A stretch of DNA of 64,000 nt from Euglena gracilis (GCA_039621445.1 CP154955.1:30201471-30265470), one strand, 5' to 3'. Positions 42,937 through 53,794 are shown, numbered from the stretch's first letter. The notes: generated by a model from the letters alone, not told the origin. Made by a program: numbers and translations.

Positions 42937-43736
42937 CCAATACCACGATTTGCGACAAACTGAAAGATGTCAGTGGGAAACCAATCACAGGTACAGATAA
43001 AAGGATCAAAATTGTGGAGGAACAGCCAAAAATGGGAGCCGAAGAAATTTTCCGTTTTGTAGAGCGAAAATTGTCATCCAGGGATAATCAAGACATGATA
43101 CACAGTTCCAGGGAGCCAAATGCATTTGGAAACCGGAGGGCCAGGTCTGCTAAGGCAGATCGGGCCAAGGGGTCCAGGACACCCTCCCCAGCACGGTCAG
43201 CAAAGGGGGGCGAGACGGTGGCAAAACCATCCGTTGGAAAATCAGATTCACAGGTGGCAGCTCCTGCGACCAATACAAACGTGAACCCCCCAGTGCAAAA
43301 TCCAGTGCCAGTGGTTCGATCACAGTCATTGCCACCCCCCCCCCAGCAATCTCAATTTGCAATGGGGGTGGATGGAGAAACGATTCTGGGTGGAATTCCA
43401 ATGCCAATTCCAATTTTCAGGGAAATCAGTGGTGGCACTCAAATCAACAGAATTTTGATTCACAGTCTGGTGGTGGCAAAGGCAAAGGCAAAGGAAAGGG
43501 CAAAGGAAACAATTCTTGGGGGAAAGGAAACAACGGAAATGACTGGTCTCGGGGAAAGGGCCAGGACGGTGGAAAAGGCAAAGGCAAAGGAAGGGGGAAA
43601 CGAAACCGATGCTAGGACAGCCGGGGTGGACCGTTGGGGGCGGGAGCCGCCCCGGGCTCGCATACCCAGCCCCACACAAAGACACACGCAAATCCCAGGT
43701 GACATGAGAAATCTCGTGCGAGTGAAAACACGATGA
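42937..43736 (+). pseudogene. gag: Retrotransposon gag C-terminal part
   Basis: The frame resumes after the TRIM (ICDKLKDVSGKPITG; EQPKMGAEEIFRFVERKLSS) and becomes basic and Ser/Pro-rich, then Lys/Gly-rich (KAKAKERAKE). A frame slip near 43440 is likely, because the alternative frame turns into Gly/Lys/Asn repeats. No CCHC knuckle was seen. Nucleic-acid binding through the basic tail is inferred. Confidence 0.5.
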
Positions 43737-43790
43737 AAAATCTGCCATCCCAGGAGATCTCTGCACAAGGTGTGTCCAGTGTGTCGGGTG

Positions 43791-44960
43791 CATGGGTGTA
43801 GAAGTGGGGGGTCGGGGGGGGGGGCGGCCGCCCCCCCGAGATTTTGGAAAGAATTTTTTTTTGCAAAGTGTTATTTACTCACCACATTCTCTGTGTTTTT
43901 TTCGATTTCTCACAAAAGGTTTAACTTTTCTTTGAACGTTTTGGCTGTTTTTGCTGTTGAATGTTGCTACCGTCTCGCCGCCCTTCGGGTGGCAAAACAA
44001 CTCCAAAACTCATGGGTCGGAGGGGGCGAAAATCTTTTTCAATCCGAGGTTGTTGTTTGTGAATACCTCCTCCACTACCGTCTCGCCGCCCATAGGGCGG
44101 AAAAACCACATGTGTTTTGACATTTCTGGTGACAAATTTGTTTCTTTTTGGGGAAACCTTTTGGAATAATGCATTACCGTCCAGCCGCCCTTCGGGAAAT
44201 GGCTCAGAGGGGTGGGTTTTGGGAGGCAACCTCACTGACGTCCTTTTTCATATTCTGCACTATTTTTTGAAATCCCAAAACACGTGTGGCACAATGTCAA
44301 AAATTGCCACACGATATTTTGGAAAGATTTTTTTTTGCAAAGTGTGCAATTTACTCGCCACATTCTTTGTGTTTTTTCTTCTTCAATTTCTCAGACAAAG
44401 AATTTAACTTTTCATTGAACTTTTTGGCCTTTTTTGCTGTTGGACCATCTCGCTACCATCTACCATCTCATCTACCATCATTGCTACCATCTCGCCGCCC
44501 TTCGGGCGGCAAAACAAGTCCAGAAGTCATGGGTCGGAGGGGGCGGAAATCTTTCTTTTTTCAATTTCGGTTGTTGTTTGTGACCATTTCCACTGCCATT
44601 TCGCCGCCCTTAAGGTGGTAACAAGAAACACATGTATGTTGAATTGGCTTATAAAACCCAAAATTGAAAGCACAGCATTTCTATTGACAAGTTTTGCTCT
44701 TTTTGTGGAAGCTTTTTGGGAAAATGCATCACCATCCAACCGCCCTTCGGGCGGCAACTTTTTTTTTGTTCATCACCGTCCCTTGCGTTGGGCTTGAAAG
44801 CTTCCAAATTGTAATGGTTTTGTGCCAAAAATTGCCACGTTTTTTTGCCACATTCAATGCCAAAAAGTGCTACCGCCCTTCGGGCGGCCAAAAAAAAAGT
44901 TGCATTGGGCCTTGTCAAGGATCTCGCCCCCCCCGAGAAAAAATTACTTCTACACCCCTG
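43791..44960. mobile_element. 1.17-kb hAT-like element, 8-bp TSD GTCGGGTG
   Basis: Termini are CATGGGTGTAGAAGT and the inverse of CAGGGGTGTAGAAGT. GTCGGGTG occurs at 43783-43790 and 44961-44968, a perfect 8-bp duplication as expected for hAT elements. The interior consists of several units of CCGTCTCGCCGCCCTTCGGG with intervening CATTT/TTTTGG-rich sequence and no transposase. It interrupts the retrotransposon between gag and the methyltransferase domain. Confidence 0.9.
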
Positions 44961-44997
44961 GTCGGGTGTGTGCGTGTATGACGTGCAAATCTGTGAC

Positions 44998-45512
44998 TCG
45001 GCCCAAATCTGTAAAAAACCAGACCTCATAAGAGGTCGTGCACAGCCTTCCGTAAAGAAAAGAGCTTCAGACCGTTTTTGCGGTAAAGGCTCGGTTGGGG
45101 ATTGCCTGAGAGAGCAAGGGTTTAAGGTTGTGTCAGTGGACATAAACCCCAGATTTAACCCAACCCACTGTGCAAATATTTTGGAGTGGAGATATTGGAG
45201 GTACCCCCACAGATATTTTCAGATCATCGCTTCGGGGGTGCCCTGTACAGAATATAGCTTGGCCAAAACATTGGGAGTCAGAAATTTGGAGGGGGCAGAT
45301 CGGCTGGTCAAAAAAACTTTGGAGATTGTCGAATATTTCAAGCCAAAATTGTGGTGGATTGAGAATCCCCGTCATGGGCTTTTGCGGAAAAGACCCTGTG
45401 TTCAAAATCTGACTTTTGTCGATGTTGATTATTGTCAATTTTCAGATTGGGGATATCAAAAACCCACCCGAATCTGGGGGAGCGAAAATCTGAGCAAGCT
45501 ACTACTACAAAA
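44998..45512 (+). pseudogene. C5-cytosine-methyltransferase-like domain of retrotransposon
   Basis: The frame reads RFCGKGSVGDCLREQGFKVV (motif I, AdoMet binding), VVSVDINPRF, ASGVPCTEYSLAKT (motif IV with the Pro-Cys catalytic pair), LWWIENPRHGLLRKR (motif VI-like) and YCQFSDWGYQKPTRIWGS. This is the core of a bacterial/phage-type DNA cytosine-5 methyltransferase. It lies between gag and protease/RT of a plus-strand element. It is cut at 45512 by a TIR element. Retrotransposons carrying cytosine methyltransferases are known from dinoflagellates and a charophyte. Catalytic residues look intact; expression is unknown. Confidence 0.8.
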
Positions 45513-46766
45513 AAGAGGTCTCGGACGCCGGTTCTGTCCAAAGCCCGGCGTTCCAAACGCCGGTTCCGTCCGAGACCTCTTGTTTAAGCCGGCGTTTTAG
45601 AGACGCCGGGCTCAGGACAGAACCGGCGTCCCCACCCTTCGGCCAAAGGACACTCCCAGGACCAATCTCCGACCACTGAACTGCAATGTCACACCACTTT
45701 GCACTTCACCAAATTCCGGCGATCGCGAGGGTATTTCTGGCTGTGTCAATCGTCCAGGTAGACAGGACAGAACCTTTGGCCGAAGGGTGGGGACGCCGGT
45801 TCTGTCCTGAGCCCGGCGTCTCTAAAACGCCGGCTTAAACAAGAGGTCTCGGACGCCGCCGGTTCCGTCCAAAGGACGGAACCGGCGTTTGGAACGCCGG
45901 GCTTTGGACAGAACCGGCGTCCGAGACCTCTTGTTTAAGCCGGCGTTTTAGAGACGCCGGGCTCAGGACAGAACCGGCGTCCCCACCCTTCGGCCAAAGG
46001 ACACTCCCAGGACCAATCTCCGACCACTGAACTGCAATGTCACACCACTTTGCACTTCACCAAATTCCGGCGATCGCGAGGGTATTTCTGGCTGTGTCAA
46101 TCGTCCAGGTATAAAATCACCACTCGATCGAAAGCTCTTTTCATCAGACGACTGGCGATCACCACCAAATTCAGCCACGTCGCCTGGAGCTCTTATTTTC
46201 TGTCAGTGGGGAATCCTAATTTCACAACTCTGGTGCACCCCCAAGGCCCTCAGGTCGTTGATTCGAAGAGGAAAAACGTTTCTGTAGGGTTTATTCAGCA
46301 TCTTAAACCAAAAATCACTGAAAATCACCACAAATTTCGGCTCAGATTCTGGCCGATCCGACGATCGCGAGCGTATCTCGGGCTGCGTGCAACGTTAGGG
46401 TACCAAGTTACCCCTCGATCGAAAGCTCTTTTCAACAGACGACCAGCGCTGCTCATCAGATCTTTCCACGCTGCACGGTACTCCATTTCCAAATCTGGGC
46501 CGATTTTCACCAAATTTGGATATCCACCCTAGTGGTCCCCGGATGGCAAAATTCATTGTCCTTGATGGTTGAAACACTCATACCAGCACCTTAGGGCCAC
46601 TTTTGGTCACTTTTGGTGACATTTTTTGGAATGAAAATCGGACGCCGGGCTTTGGACAAAGCCGGCGTTCCTAACGCCGGGCTTTAGGACAGAACCGGCG
46701 TCCGAAAGCCCGTGGGGGGGGACGCCGGTTCTGTCCTGAGCCCGGCGTCTCAAACGCCGGCTTAAA
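45512..46766. mobile_element. ACGCCGG-TIR element, copy 1 with partial duplication
   Basis: The left side carries nested inverted copies of GAGGTCTCGGACGCCGGTTC and TTTAAGCCGGCGTTTTAGAG; the right side ends CTCAAACGCCGGCTTAAAAC, the inverse. Within 45600-45760 is a truncated copy of the interior, inverted again at 45770-45850, so the left end is rearranged. The interior (46000-46540) is about 95% identical by eye to copy 2 and contains two internal repeats around CCTCGATCGAAAGCTCTTTT. Long open frames on both strands arise from this repeat structure and are not called as genes. Confidence 0.75.
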
Positions 46767-46768
46767 AC

Positions 46769-47131
46769 AAACTTTGTGATGGCCAGACCTGCCCGAATTT
46801 GATTCCTGGGGGGAGGAGTCACCGTGAAAAGTTGGGAGGATATGGAATGACAGTTGGTACTCCGAAAAAATGGAGGATGCCCAAGCAACTGGTGGAGTAT
46901 TTGTTAACCGTGTTGGAAAAAAGCGGATATCGTAGGGAGGATTATGCTGTTAGGAAAGTTTGTATGGAGGAAATTGAGAAGGAATTTCGGGTTAAGGCGG
47001 AACGGGATTGTTTTGCAACTAGCCAAAATACCAGATGTGAAAAGTTTTATGGGGAGGATGAGGATGCCATGCAAAAGGAATGGGGGGAGGAGGAAACGTT
47101 GTGGATGAACCCCCCTGGACTTTGTGGCTGA
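46769..47131 (+). pseudogene. C5-MTase C terminus and start of DAM-like domain
   Basis: After the TIR element the frame gives CDGQTCPNLIPGGRSHREKL and GYGMTVGTPKKWRMPKQLVE YLL, which look like the closing, DNA-facing end of the cytosine methyltransferase. The same frame then reads ERDCFATSQNTRCEKFYGED and TLWMNPP. That matches the front of a DAM-like adenine-methyltransferase domain with its NPP motif, and ends at a one-base shift in a C run near 47110. Confidence 0.6.
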
Positions 47132-47453
47132 GGTGGCTGAAAAATTGCAAATTTCCAATTGTCGGGCAATTTGCAATTGCCCAGACTGGAATAGGAGGTG
47201 GGTGAAAAATCTGTTGGCCATGGCTGTCAAAAAGATTTATTTTCCCAAGGGGACAAAGTTGTTTGAGGCTGATGGGAGGATTTTGAGGGGTACCCGTTGG
47301 GGGGTGTGGGCCTTGTTGATCGATAGAAGGCAACCCTCCCAGGGGGGGGGGGGGGCAGCCCCAGAGAAGAAAAAATTGGTTCGGCTGAAAAAAAGAATGT
47401 TGAGGGGGACAAAAACTCGGGGAGGAGCAAAGAAACTCGGGGAGGACAGATAA
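47107..47453 (+). pseudogene. DAM-like N6-adenine-methyltransferase-like domain
   Basis: After NPP the frame (shifted by one) reads DFVAEVAEKLQISNCRAICN, PDWNRRWVKNLLAMAVKKIY, FPKGTKLFEADGRILRGTRW and GVWALLI. Order F-A-T..C..F..W..NPP..V..K..(V)P.W..W resembles the phage DAM-like domain found in some eukaryotic retroelements. The tail is Lys/Arg-rich and interrupted by a G10 tract. Activity is doubtful. Confidence 0.6.
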
Positions 47454-47459
47454 CTACTG

Positions 47460-47984
47460 GTGAAAACCCAGATTAGGTTGGCAAATGGGGAGGAAAAAAC
47501 GGCCAGAATTTTGATTGACACGGGGGCGGAGGCAAACCTCATTCGACAAGGGTTGATAGGGGACCACCTAATGTATCCTGCTAAGGACCCGTTAAGGTTT
47601 GAAACTGCCAATGGGCAAACTTTGGCGGGGGGGAGCAGATGTGCAAAGATGAAAATGATCCTGCAACAAAATTGGAATGAGGAAAGGGAAATTGAGAGGG
47701 TGGAATATGAAGTTGAGTTTTATGAGGCAAATATCAAAGCAATTCTTTCTTATCCATGGTTGGCAGAGGCAAAACTGGGAATTTTTCCACACCACAAGGC
47801 GTTGGTGAAAGACAGCCCCGACCTGATTTTTTTGCGGGGTGTTGAAAAACGGAGGGGTCCGCAAAAATTCAGTGATGACAAAAATATTTCAGTGGACAAT
47901 GTGATTGTGGCGGACGGGTCTTCGTTTGGGTTGCAAAAACTTGCCTTTGTAAGGGTTGGACCAGGAATTGCAATTTTTGAGTGA
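47460..47984 (+). pseudogene. Retropepsin (aspartic protease)
   Basis: The frame reads RILIDTGAEANLIRQGLIGD, with D-T-G-A as the active site, then ETANGQTLAGG and AILSYPWLAEAKLGIFPHHK, which is the flap and the C-terminal ILG-like strand. The protease would cleave the gag-pol precursor. This frame overlaps the RT frame with a one-base shift near 47960; it is called pseudogene because the element as a whole is broken. Confidence 0.75.
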
Positions 47985-48545
47985 CGAGGACTTGGGGGAG
48001 GTTGCCACAAATTTGGAGGGAAGTGACCCCCCAGTGCAAGTTATCAACCGAATGATAATTGCAAGGGAGGGGGAGGACCAAAAAGAGGATGAACGGGGAG
48101 TCAAGTTGAGGGAACAAGTTTTACAAGATTACAGGGGGACGGTATTTCGGTCATCGCCATTTCCAGACCCCCCCGAAAGAGGGCAATATGGTCATGCATA
48201 CATACCGCTGAAGGAGGGGGCAACGCCAACCAGACAGAAGCCTTTTTTCATGCACGGTGAGAGGAAAGAGGCACTTGAAAAAATCACACAAGACTGGCTC
48301 GACAAAAATACATTGAGCCAGCCACAGCCAAAAATTCTGAATGGCTGTCCCAGACTTTTCCAGTTCCAAAAAAAATCCGACAATTTTACTTGGAGGGGGG
48401 TGGTGGACCTCAGGGGGCCAAACAGCCAAACAAGGCGATGCAACTACCCCCTACCAAAAATTGAAGACATTTTGGTCATGGTGCAAACCAAATGTTTTCG
48501 ATTATCGATTTGAAGCAAGCTTTTCACCAACAACCCCAACACCCA
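47956..48545 (+). pseudogene. Reverse transcriptase, N-terminal part (Ty3/gypsy-like)
   Basis: The frame gives HAYIPLKEGATPTRQKPFFM, KEALEKITQDWLDKNTLSQP, FQFQKKSDNFTWRGVVDLRG and CNYPLPKIEDILVMV. After a one-base shift at about 48500 it reads IIDLKQAFHQQP. These are the fingers and first palm motif (D-L-K-x-A-F-H-Q) of gypsy RT. The catalytic YxDD part is missing: at 48546 the sequence breaks into repeats. Confidence 0.8.
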
Positions 48546-49173
48546 TAAAGTCGACCCATAACCCCGCGGGCCTCGGGGGGGGGGGGGTGCTGTAAAACCC
48601 CGCGGTAATTGGCGTCGCGGTAATTACCCACCAACGGTAATTGTCGGCCCCCGGTAGTCGGCTGACCAATTGGGTAGTCGGCCGACTAGTCGGCCGACTA
48701 CCCACTCCCCCCCCCCCCCCCAGTCTACCGTTTGGCACTGGTCCCAGCCACCCCCCCCCCCTACCTGGGCTCTAGGTAAGGGGGCCCCATTTTGTGCCAT
48801 ATGTGCAATAAAATTGCGTAGATGATGAGAATTGTCTTGGGAGTCCAGAAACCAAATCACAAACGGCACAAAAAAAACACCCCAAATGGCCGGGGGGGGG
48901 GGGTCACGTCACCCCCTCCTAGGGGGGGTCGCTGAGCTCTTATCCCTTTAAGGTAAGAGCAAAGCTTACCTCCGGGGGAAAACCCCCCCTCTCTCCCCTC
49001 CCCCACCCTTGGGGCCACATGGAGAACCGACGGATTATTACCATGATCCCGGCCCGGTTCTCGGAATTTTTTTTTCTTTCAGTCGCGAGCGACTGGATTT
49101 CTAGTTTCCGAATCACCTGGGTTTGACCCCCAACTCCCCGCCAGGCCCGAGTTAGGGTACGTACAATTCATGA
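48546..49173. repeat. Repeat insertions inside RT
   Basis: The stretch contains the right end of the TACCGGGGGC MITE (48596-48657), a GTCGGCCGACTAGTCGGCC palindrome (48657-48710), poly-C tracts and a copy (48940-49160) of the dispersed GAGCTCTTATC..CAGTCGCGAGCGACTGG repeat. Confidence 0.65.
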
Positions 49174-49779
49174 TTGACCATCTGTTCTGGATCTCAGACG
49201 GAAGTGATACAATTATGCACGAGTACTATGAGGAAACAACACCCTTGGGTTGTTGCTCCTGAAGTACATCACCATATGGTCAAACTCTACAAGGAAAAAG
49301 CACGTGGCTTTTTCTTCAACGGAACAATTTCCTGTTACGAAAGCCAGGATGGCATCGACAATTTTCCGGGTTTCTGGCAATTACTTTTCTGGCTCGGATT
49401 TCATTGCTTGAACTTCGGTTCATTTGCAATGCCCGCCAGCAAAGCACACTACTTGCCACACCCAAAACTACAATACGGATGGGAATCATCCCTTGACGCA
49501 CTGAAGACAATGTTTGACAATATCCGAGAAATCGGACCACAAGGCATACAATGGGAAGTATTCCCTCTTCCAAAGGATGTACAATTGGTTGCACACAAAA
49601 TGTTTTGTTACAATTTCCAAATTTTCCTCGACGAACATTACGGCCCGCACTTCCAAGTGGTCGGAATCGACCTGACATACCCACAAAAATTTGTCGTTTG
49701 GTGCACCCACTGCCACCACAAGTTCCCCGTGGACTTCTGGGGCTTTGGTGTACGCGTCCTTTCTTTCCCACCTCCCTAG
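49174..49779 (+). CDS. Unrecognised ORF between RT fragments
   Basis: An open frame of 201 codons with even composition (e.g. FWQLLFWLGFHCLNFGSFAM; YNFQIFLDEHYGPHFQVVGI) and ending in TAG. It has no recognised motif and does not align with expected RT palm sequence. It may belong to an inserted element or be a cellular fragment. Being bounded on the left by repeats and on the right by resumed RT suggests it came in with the insertion. Confidence 0.35.
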   Translation: MTICSGSQTEVIQLCTSTMRKQHPWVVAPEVHHHMVKLYKEKARGFFFNGTISCYESQDGIDNFPGFWQLLFWLGFHCLNFGSFAMPASKAHYLPHPKLQYGWESSLDALKTMFDNIREIGPQGIQWEVFPLPKDVQLVAHKMFCYNFQIFLDEHYGPHFQVVGIDLTYPQKFVVWCTHCHHKFPVDFWGFGVRVLSFPPP

Positions 49780-49819
49780 GGACTTTCAATTTGTCTTGCA
49801 GCCGGGCAGCTACTTCCGC

Positions 49820-50042
49820 ATACATGTGAATGTATGCATTGCTCAAAACAGAAATTTTGGTGGCTGATGAATTCAAAGCCAAACTTTTCGTTGAGGAGGT
49901 CGAATTTTGTGGACAAATTTTAGGAAATGGGACTAGGAGGCCTGCACCGGGTAAGTTACGAGCGATCGAAAAGTGGGAGGTTCCAAAAACAATTACGGCT
50001 TTGAGAGCCTTTTTGGGATTCACAAATTATTACAATAAACAA
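49820..50042 (+). pseudogene. Reverse transcriptase, thumb/connection part
   Basis: The frame reads LVADEFKAKLFVEEVEFCGQ, RRPAPGKLRAIEKWEVPKTI and TALRAFLGFTNYYNK. This is the classic gypsy RT end (E-V-x-F-x-G..P-x-P-x-K..I..W..P..LR-x-FLG-x-x-NYY). It resumes the RT broken at 48546. After 50042 a GC-rich segment follows and no RNase H or integrase could be identified. Confidence 0.8.
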
Positions 50043-50410
50043 CGCGCCCCCGCACCCTGCTTCGCGACACCGACAGTGTGTCGCAGCCCATGGAAGGTTC
50101 TGCCGGCCCCGAAGTGCGAGGGATGGGCCACAGGTGAGTTTTCGGACCGAAACATCCTTCCCGCGGGCTTGCCCCCCCCAAAAAAATGTTGCTGGTGTTT
50201 CGCGTCCTGGGGAACAATAAAAACATTCCTATTTAGGGTCCCGAGAATATTTGATTCTTTTTAGTTGGTATTTTGAGAATTTTGTTAGGAGTGAACCTAC
50301 GGAATCTGCCAAATTAATTTCTCAACATTGAGGTCCCTAACAAGGGAGGGTGAACAATTCGTTTCCAAGGAAAATACTCACATTGCTGGGGGGGCTGAAA
50401 GGATTTACTA
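50043..50410. other. GC-rich insert and unassigned retroelement sequence
   Basis: 50043-50140 is GC-rich with an exon-like frame (RTLLRDTDSVSQPMEGSAG) and a CACAG|GTGAGT donor-like end but no acceptor. 50230-50410 is AT-richer and may be decayed pol sequence. Confidence 0.35.
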
Positions 50411-51378
50411 CAAACAAGAGGTCTCGGACGCCGGTTCTGTCCAAAGCCCGGCGTTCCAAACGCCGGTTCCGTCCTTCGGACGGAACCGGCGTTTGGAACG
50501 CCGGGCTTTGGACAGAACCGGCGTCCGAGACCTCTTGTTTAAGCCGGCGTTTTAGAGACGCCGGGCTCAGGACAGAACCGGCGTCCCCACCCTTCGGCCA
50601 AAGGACACTCCCAGGACCAATCTCCGACCACTGATCTGCAATGTCACACCACTTTGCACTTCACCAAATTCCGGCGATCGCGAGGGTATTTCTGGCTGTG
50701 TCGATCGTCCTGGTACAAAATCACCCCTCGATCGAAAGCTCTTTTCATCAGACGACTGGCGATCACCACCAAATTCAGCCACGTCGCCTGGAGGTCTTAT
50801 TTTCTGTCAGTGGGGAATCCTAATTTCACAACTCTGGTGCACCCCCAAGGCCCTCAGGTCGTTGATTCGAAGAGGAAAAACGTTTCTGTAAGGTTTATTA
50901 AGCATCTTAAACCAAAAATCACTGAAAATCACCACAAATTTCGACTCAGATTCTGGCCGATCCGACGATCGCGAGCGTATCTCGGGCTGCGTGCAACGTT
51001 AGGGTACCAAGTTACCCCTCGATCGAAAGCTCTTTTCAACAGACGACCAGCGGTGCTCATCAGACCTTTCCACGCTGCACGGTACTCTATTTCCAAATCT
51101 GGGCCAATTTTCACCAAATTTGGATATCCACCCTAGTGTCCCCAAATGGCAAAATTCATTGTCCTTGATGGTTGAAACACTCATACCAGCACCTTAGGGC
51201 CACTTTTGGGCACTTTTGGTGACATTTTTTGGAATGAAAATCGGACGCCGGGCTTTGGACAAAGCCGGCGTTCCTAACGCCGGGCTTTAGGACAGAACCG
51301 GCGTCCGAAAGCCCGTGGGGGGGGACGCCGGTTCTGTCCTGAGCCCGGCGTCTCAAACGCCGGCTTAAAACGACAAAC
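50411..51378. mobile_element. ACGCCGG-TIR element, copy 2
   Basis: This is a cleaner copy of the 45.5-46.8 kb element. ACAAAC lies at both outer edges (50410-50415 and 51373-51378), a possible 6-bp duplication. The left end folds (GCGTTCCAAACGCCGGTTCC against its inverse) and the right end is CAAACGCCGGCTTAAAAC. The interior carries the two CTCGATCGAAAGCTCTTTTC repeats. Confidence 0.75.
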
Positions 51379-52170
51379 TTTTCTTGAAAAGAAAGAGTCA
51401 TCCCCAGAAAAAGTTTTTCATAAAAAGTTTCATTTTGGAAAAGATATATGTCCTGAGTTGAAAAGTGATGTGCGAAATGTGTCAGATGTTGCAAGAATGA
51501 TGTCACAGAAATATCCAGAAGAAAACGTGTGTGACATATATGCATGCATCTGTAGCATTTCATTTGTCTGTGGTATGTCCTCACAATGGTTTTTTCAAGA
51601 CACCATTCCAACAAATCCTGGGAACTGAAGTGGCCCCAAAACTGGCCCCAAGGTGTGAATCAAGCAACTGTTTTGCAAATCCTGATACCCAATTTCCATT
51701 ACGGTGCAACAAAATGGACAGACAAACAAAAAACTTCGAGTTTCTGGGCACAGCAAACAGGAATCAGAAAACATACACAACGACCATTCCCAACAACATG
51801 GAGCAGTTTAGCAGGGACATGCTCAGGTCATGATTAACCCTTCCAATAAATCAGCATGTAAGTCAGCATGTTGAAATTCTCCACACCAGAAAAGGTTCTT
51901 GAAGTCTTTTCTTCTGCTTGCCGTTGGTCTTGACTTGTAACTTGAAGTTGAAAACTTGCGCTTGATAACATAAACTTATAACATAAACACTTGATTCCAA
52001 TCCTTGTATCTTAAACCCTCCAGGTTCCACTTCCGGTTTCGCTTCTCAGGCATGTGATGTATCAAAAAAAACGCTTCTTTCACCAGGGGACGTTGGGAAC
52101 TGAAGCAAAAAGGAATGGCGCAGTTTCCGCGATTTGGGTAGTAGCTTGGGGTTTATTAACGCGGGGGAGC
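51379..52170. other. AT-rich sequence without a supported gene
   Basis: Short open frames (51586-51837 and others) show no recognised motif. It may contain decayed retroelement sequence continuing from 50042. Confidence 0.4.
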
Positions 52171-52315
52171 GCGCGGTAATACAGCGCGCCTAAAATGGCC
52201 GCGTTTAAGCCCGAGCGGGAATTACCTACCCGCGGTAATTGTCGGCCCCCGGTAGTTGGCCGACCAATTGGTCGGCCGACTAGTCGACGGACCAATTGGG
52301 TAGTCGGCCGACTAG

Positions 52316-53475
52316 TCGGCCGACTACCCACTCTAATGTACTAACGGGTCCAAACCGCCGACTTTTAAGCCCCCCCCCCCTGGGAAAAAACTTTTGTCTA
52401 AATCACCTCAACACCAGTCAAAACCCACCCAAATTGCTCCAGAACCCCCCAATCGGGGGTGAATATGCAAAAAAATTGGGGGGAAATGTCCATTTTGGGC
52501 CACTTTTGGCAAAAGAACACCTCTCCCCGTTGGATTTTCAATATAAGTCAAAATTTGCACAAAAAGGTCTTATCCCTCCAAGTCTATTGCCAACATAGAA
52601 GGGATTTTGTATTTGAGGGGGGGTGCGGGGGGGGGGGGGCGGAGCCCCCCCCCCCGCCTATGCCAAAGTGAGCCACAAAAACGACTTAGCCCCCGAGTAT
52701 GTTGCATTTCTAAAGGATTTTCATGTAATCCCTGTTTCATCATTGGTTTTTTACACCTCCGGACCCCCATCAAGGGCCCACCGACCCCCCACCGACCAAA
52801 GATTTCCATCTGGGGGTGTTTATTTAGGCGTAAGACACTTATTTGGACCCATCCGGACCATTTCCGGGTGATTTGGGCCCGCCACAGACAAGGCTGCATA
52901 GAGGTAGAGGGATAGAGGTAGAGGTAGAGGTAGAGGTAGAGGTAGAGGTAGAGGTTTTCCAACCTCCTCTATCCCTCTATGTCACCTCTATGTCAAAAAC
53001 CAAAAGAAAATGACTCAATAAAGGAATTTTTTTGCAAGCAAAGGAGAAATACATGAAAGGTTTTCAGAATTGCTCAATGTGGTCACATAACTGCGCCAAC
53101 AACTTTCAAAATCACCAACCCACATATTGTTTCTCATCCCCTCGCCGTTTTGCATGTGTTTTCATGCAAAATTGCCATTTTCCGAGCAGATGGGGTGTTT
53201 TATGACCCTTTTTGAGGCCATTTTGGTACATTTTACAGACATGGAGGTGACATAGAGGTAGAGGTAGAGGTAGAGGTGGTTGACATAGAGGTAGAGGCCT
53301 TTGACCTCTACCTCTACCTCTATGCAGCCCTGCCACAGACCATTTTTATGACCGCCGACTAGCCACCGACTAGTTTGCATTGTATTTTCTTCATGGGGGG
53401 GGCTTAAAAGTCGGCGGTTTGGACCCGTTAGTACATTAGAGTGGGTAGTTGGCCGACTAGTCGGCCGACTACCCA
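52316..53475. mobile_element. 1.16-kb TIR element with GAGGTA arrays inside
   Basis: Left CCACTCTAATGTACTAACGG..CCGACTTTTAAGCCCCCC (52329-52380) is matched exactly, inverted, at 53396-53445, a perfect repeat of about 49 bp. GTCGGCCGACTAGTCGGCCG palindromes lie outside each. The interior holds (GAGGTA)n at 52913-52955 and 53262-53322 with inverse copies, and no gene. Confidence 0.75.
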
Positions 53476-53794
53476 CTGCCCCCCCCCCCCCCCTGTCTCG
53501 CCGACTAGCTCTAGTCGGCCGACCAATTGGGTAGTCTGCCGACTACCCACTACCCCCCCCCCCCCAGTCTACCGCCTTGCGCCGCTGGGACCCCCCCTGT
53601 TCACTTGCGAACCGAACTGGACATGTTGACTTCCCGGAGGGGTGGGAGAGAGGGTAGGAGTCCGGCGCCGAAGGTGCCGAAGTTTTTTTTTTGTTGAAGA
53701 AGTGCCTTAATTGGTGTGCGCCCGTCGTTCTGGTTTTTGGTTTTTTCGGAAGTGAACAAGTACAGCCAAGTATCGCTGAGCTTTCTTTATGGGT

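Noticed and set aside
46050-46532. 160-codon plus-strand ORF, repeated at 50654-51136
   Set aside because: Its conservation follows DNA identity of the TIR element; both strands and several frames are open, and the apparent protein repeat mirrors an internal DNA duplication.
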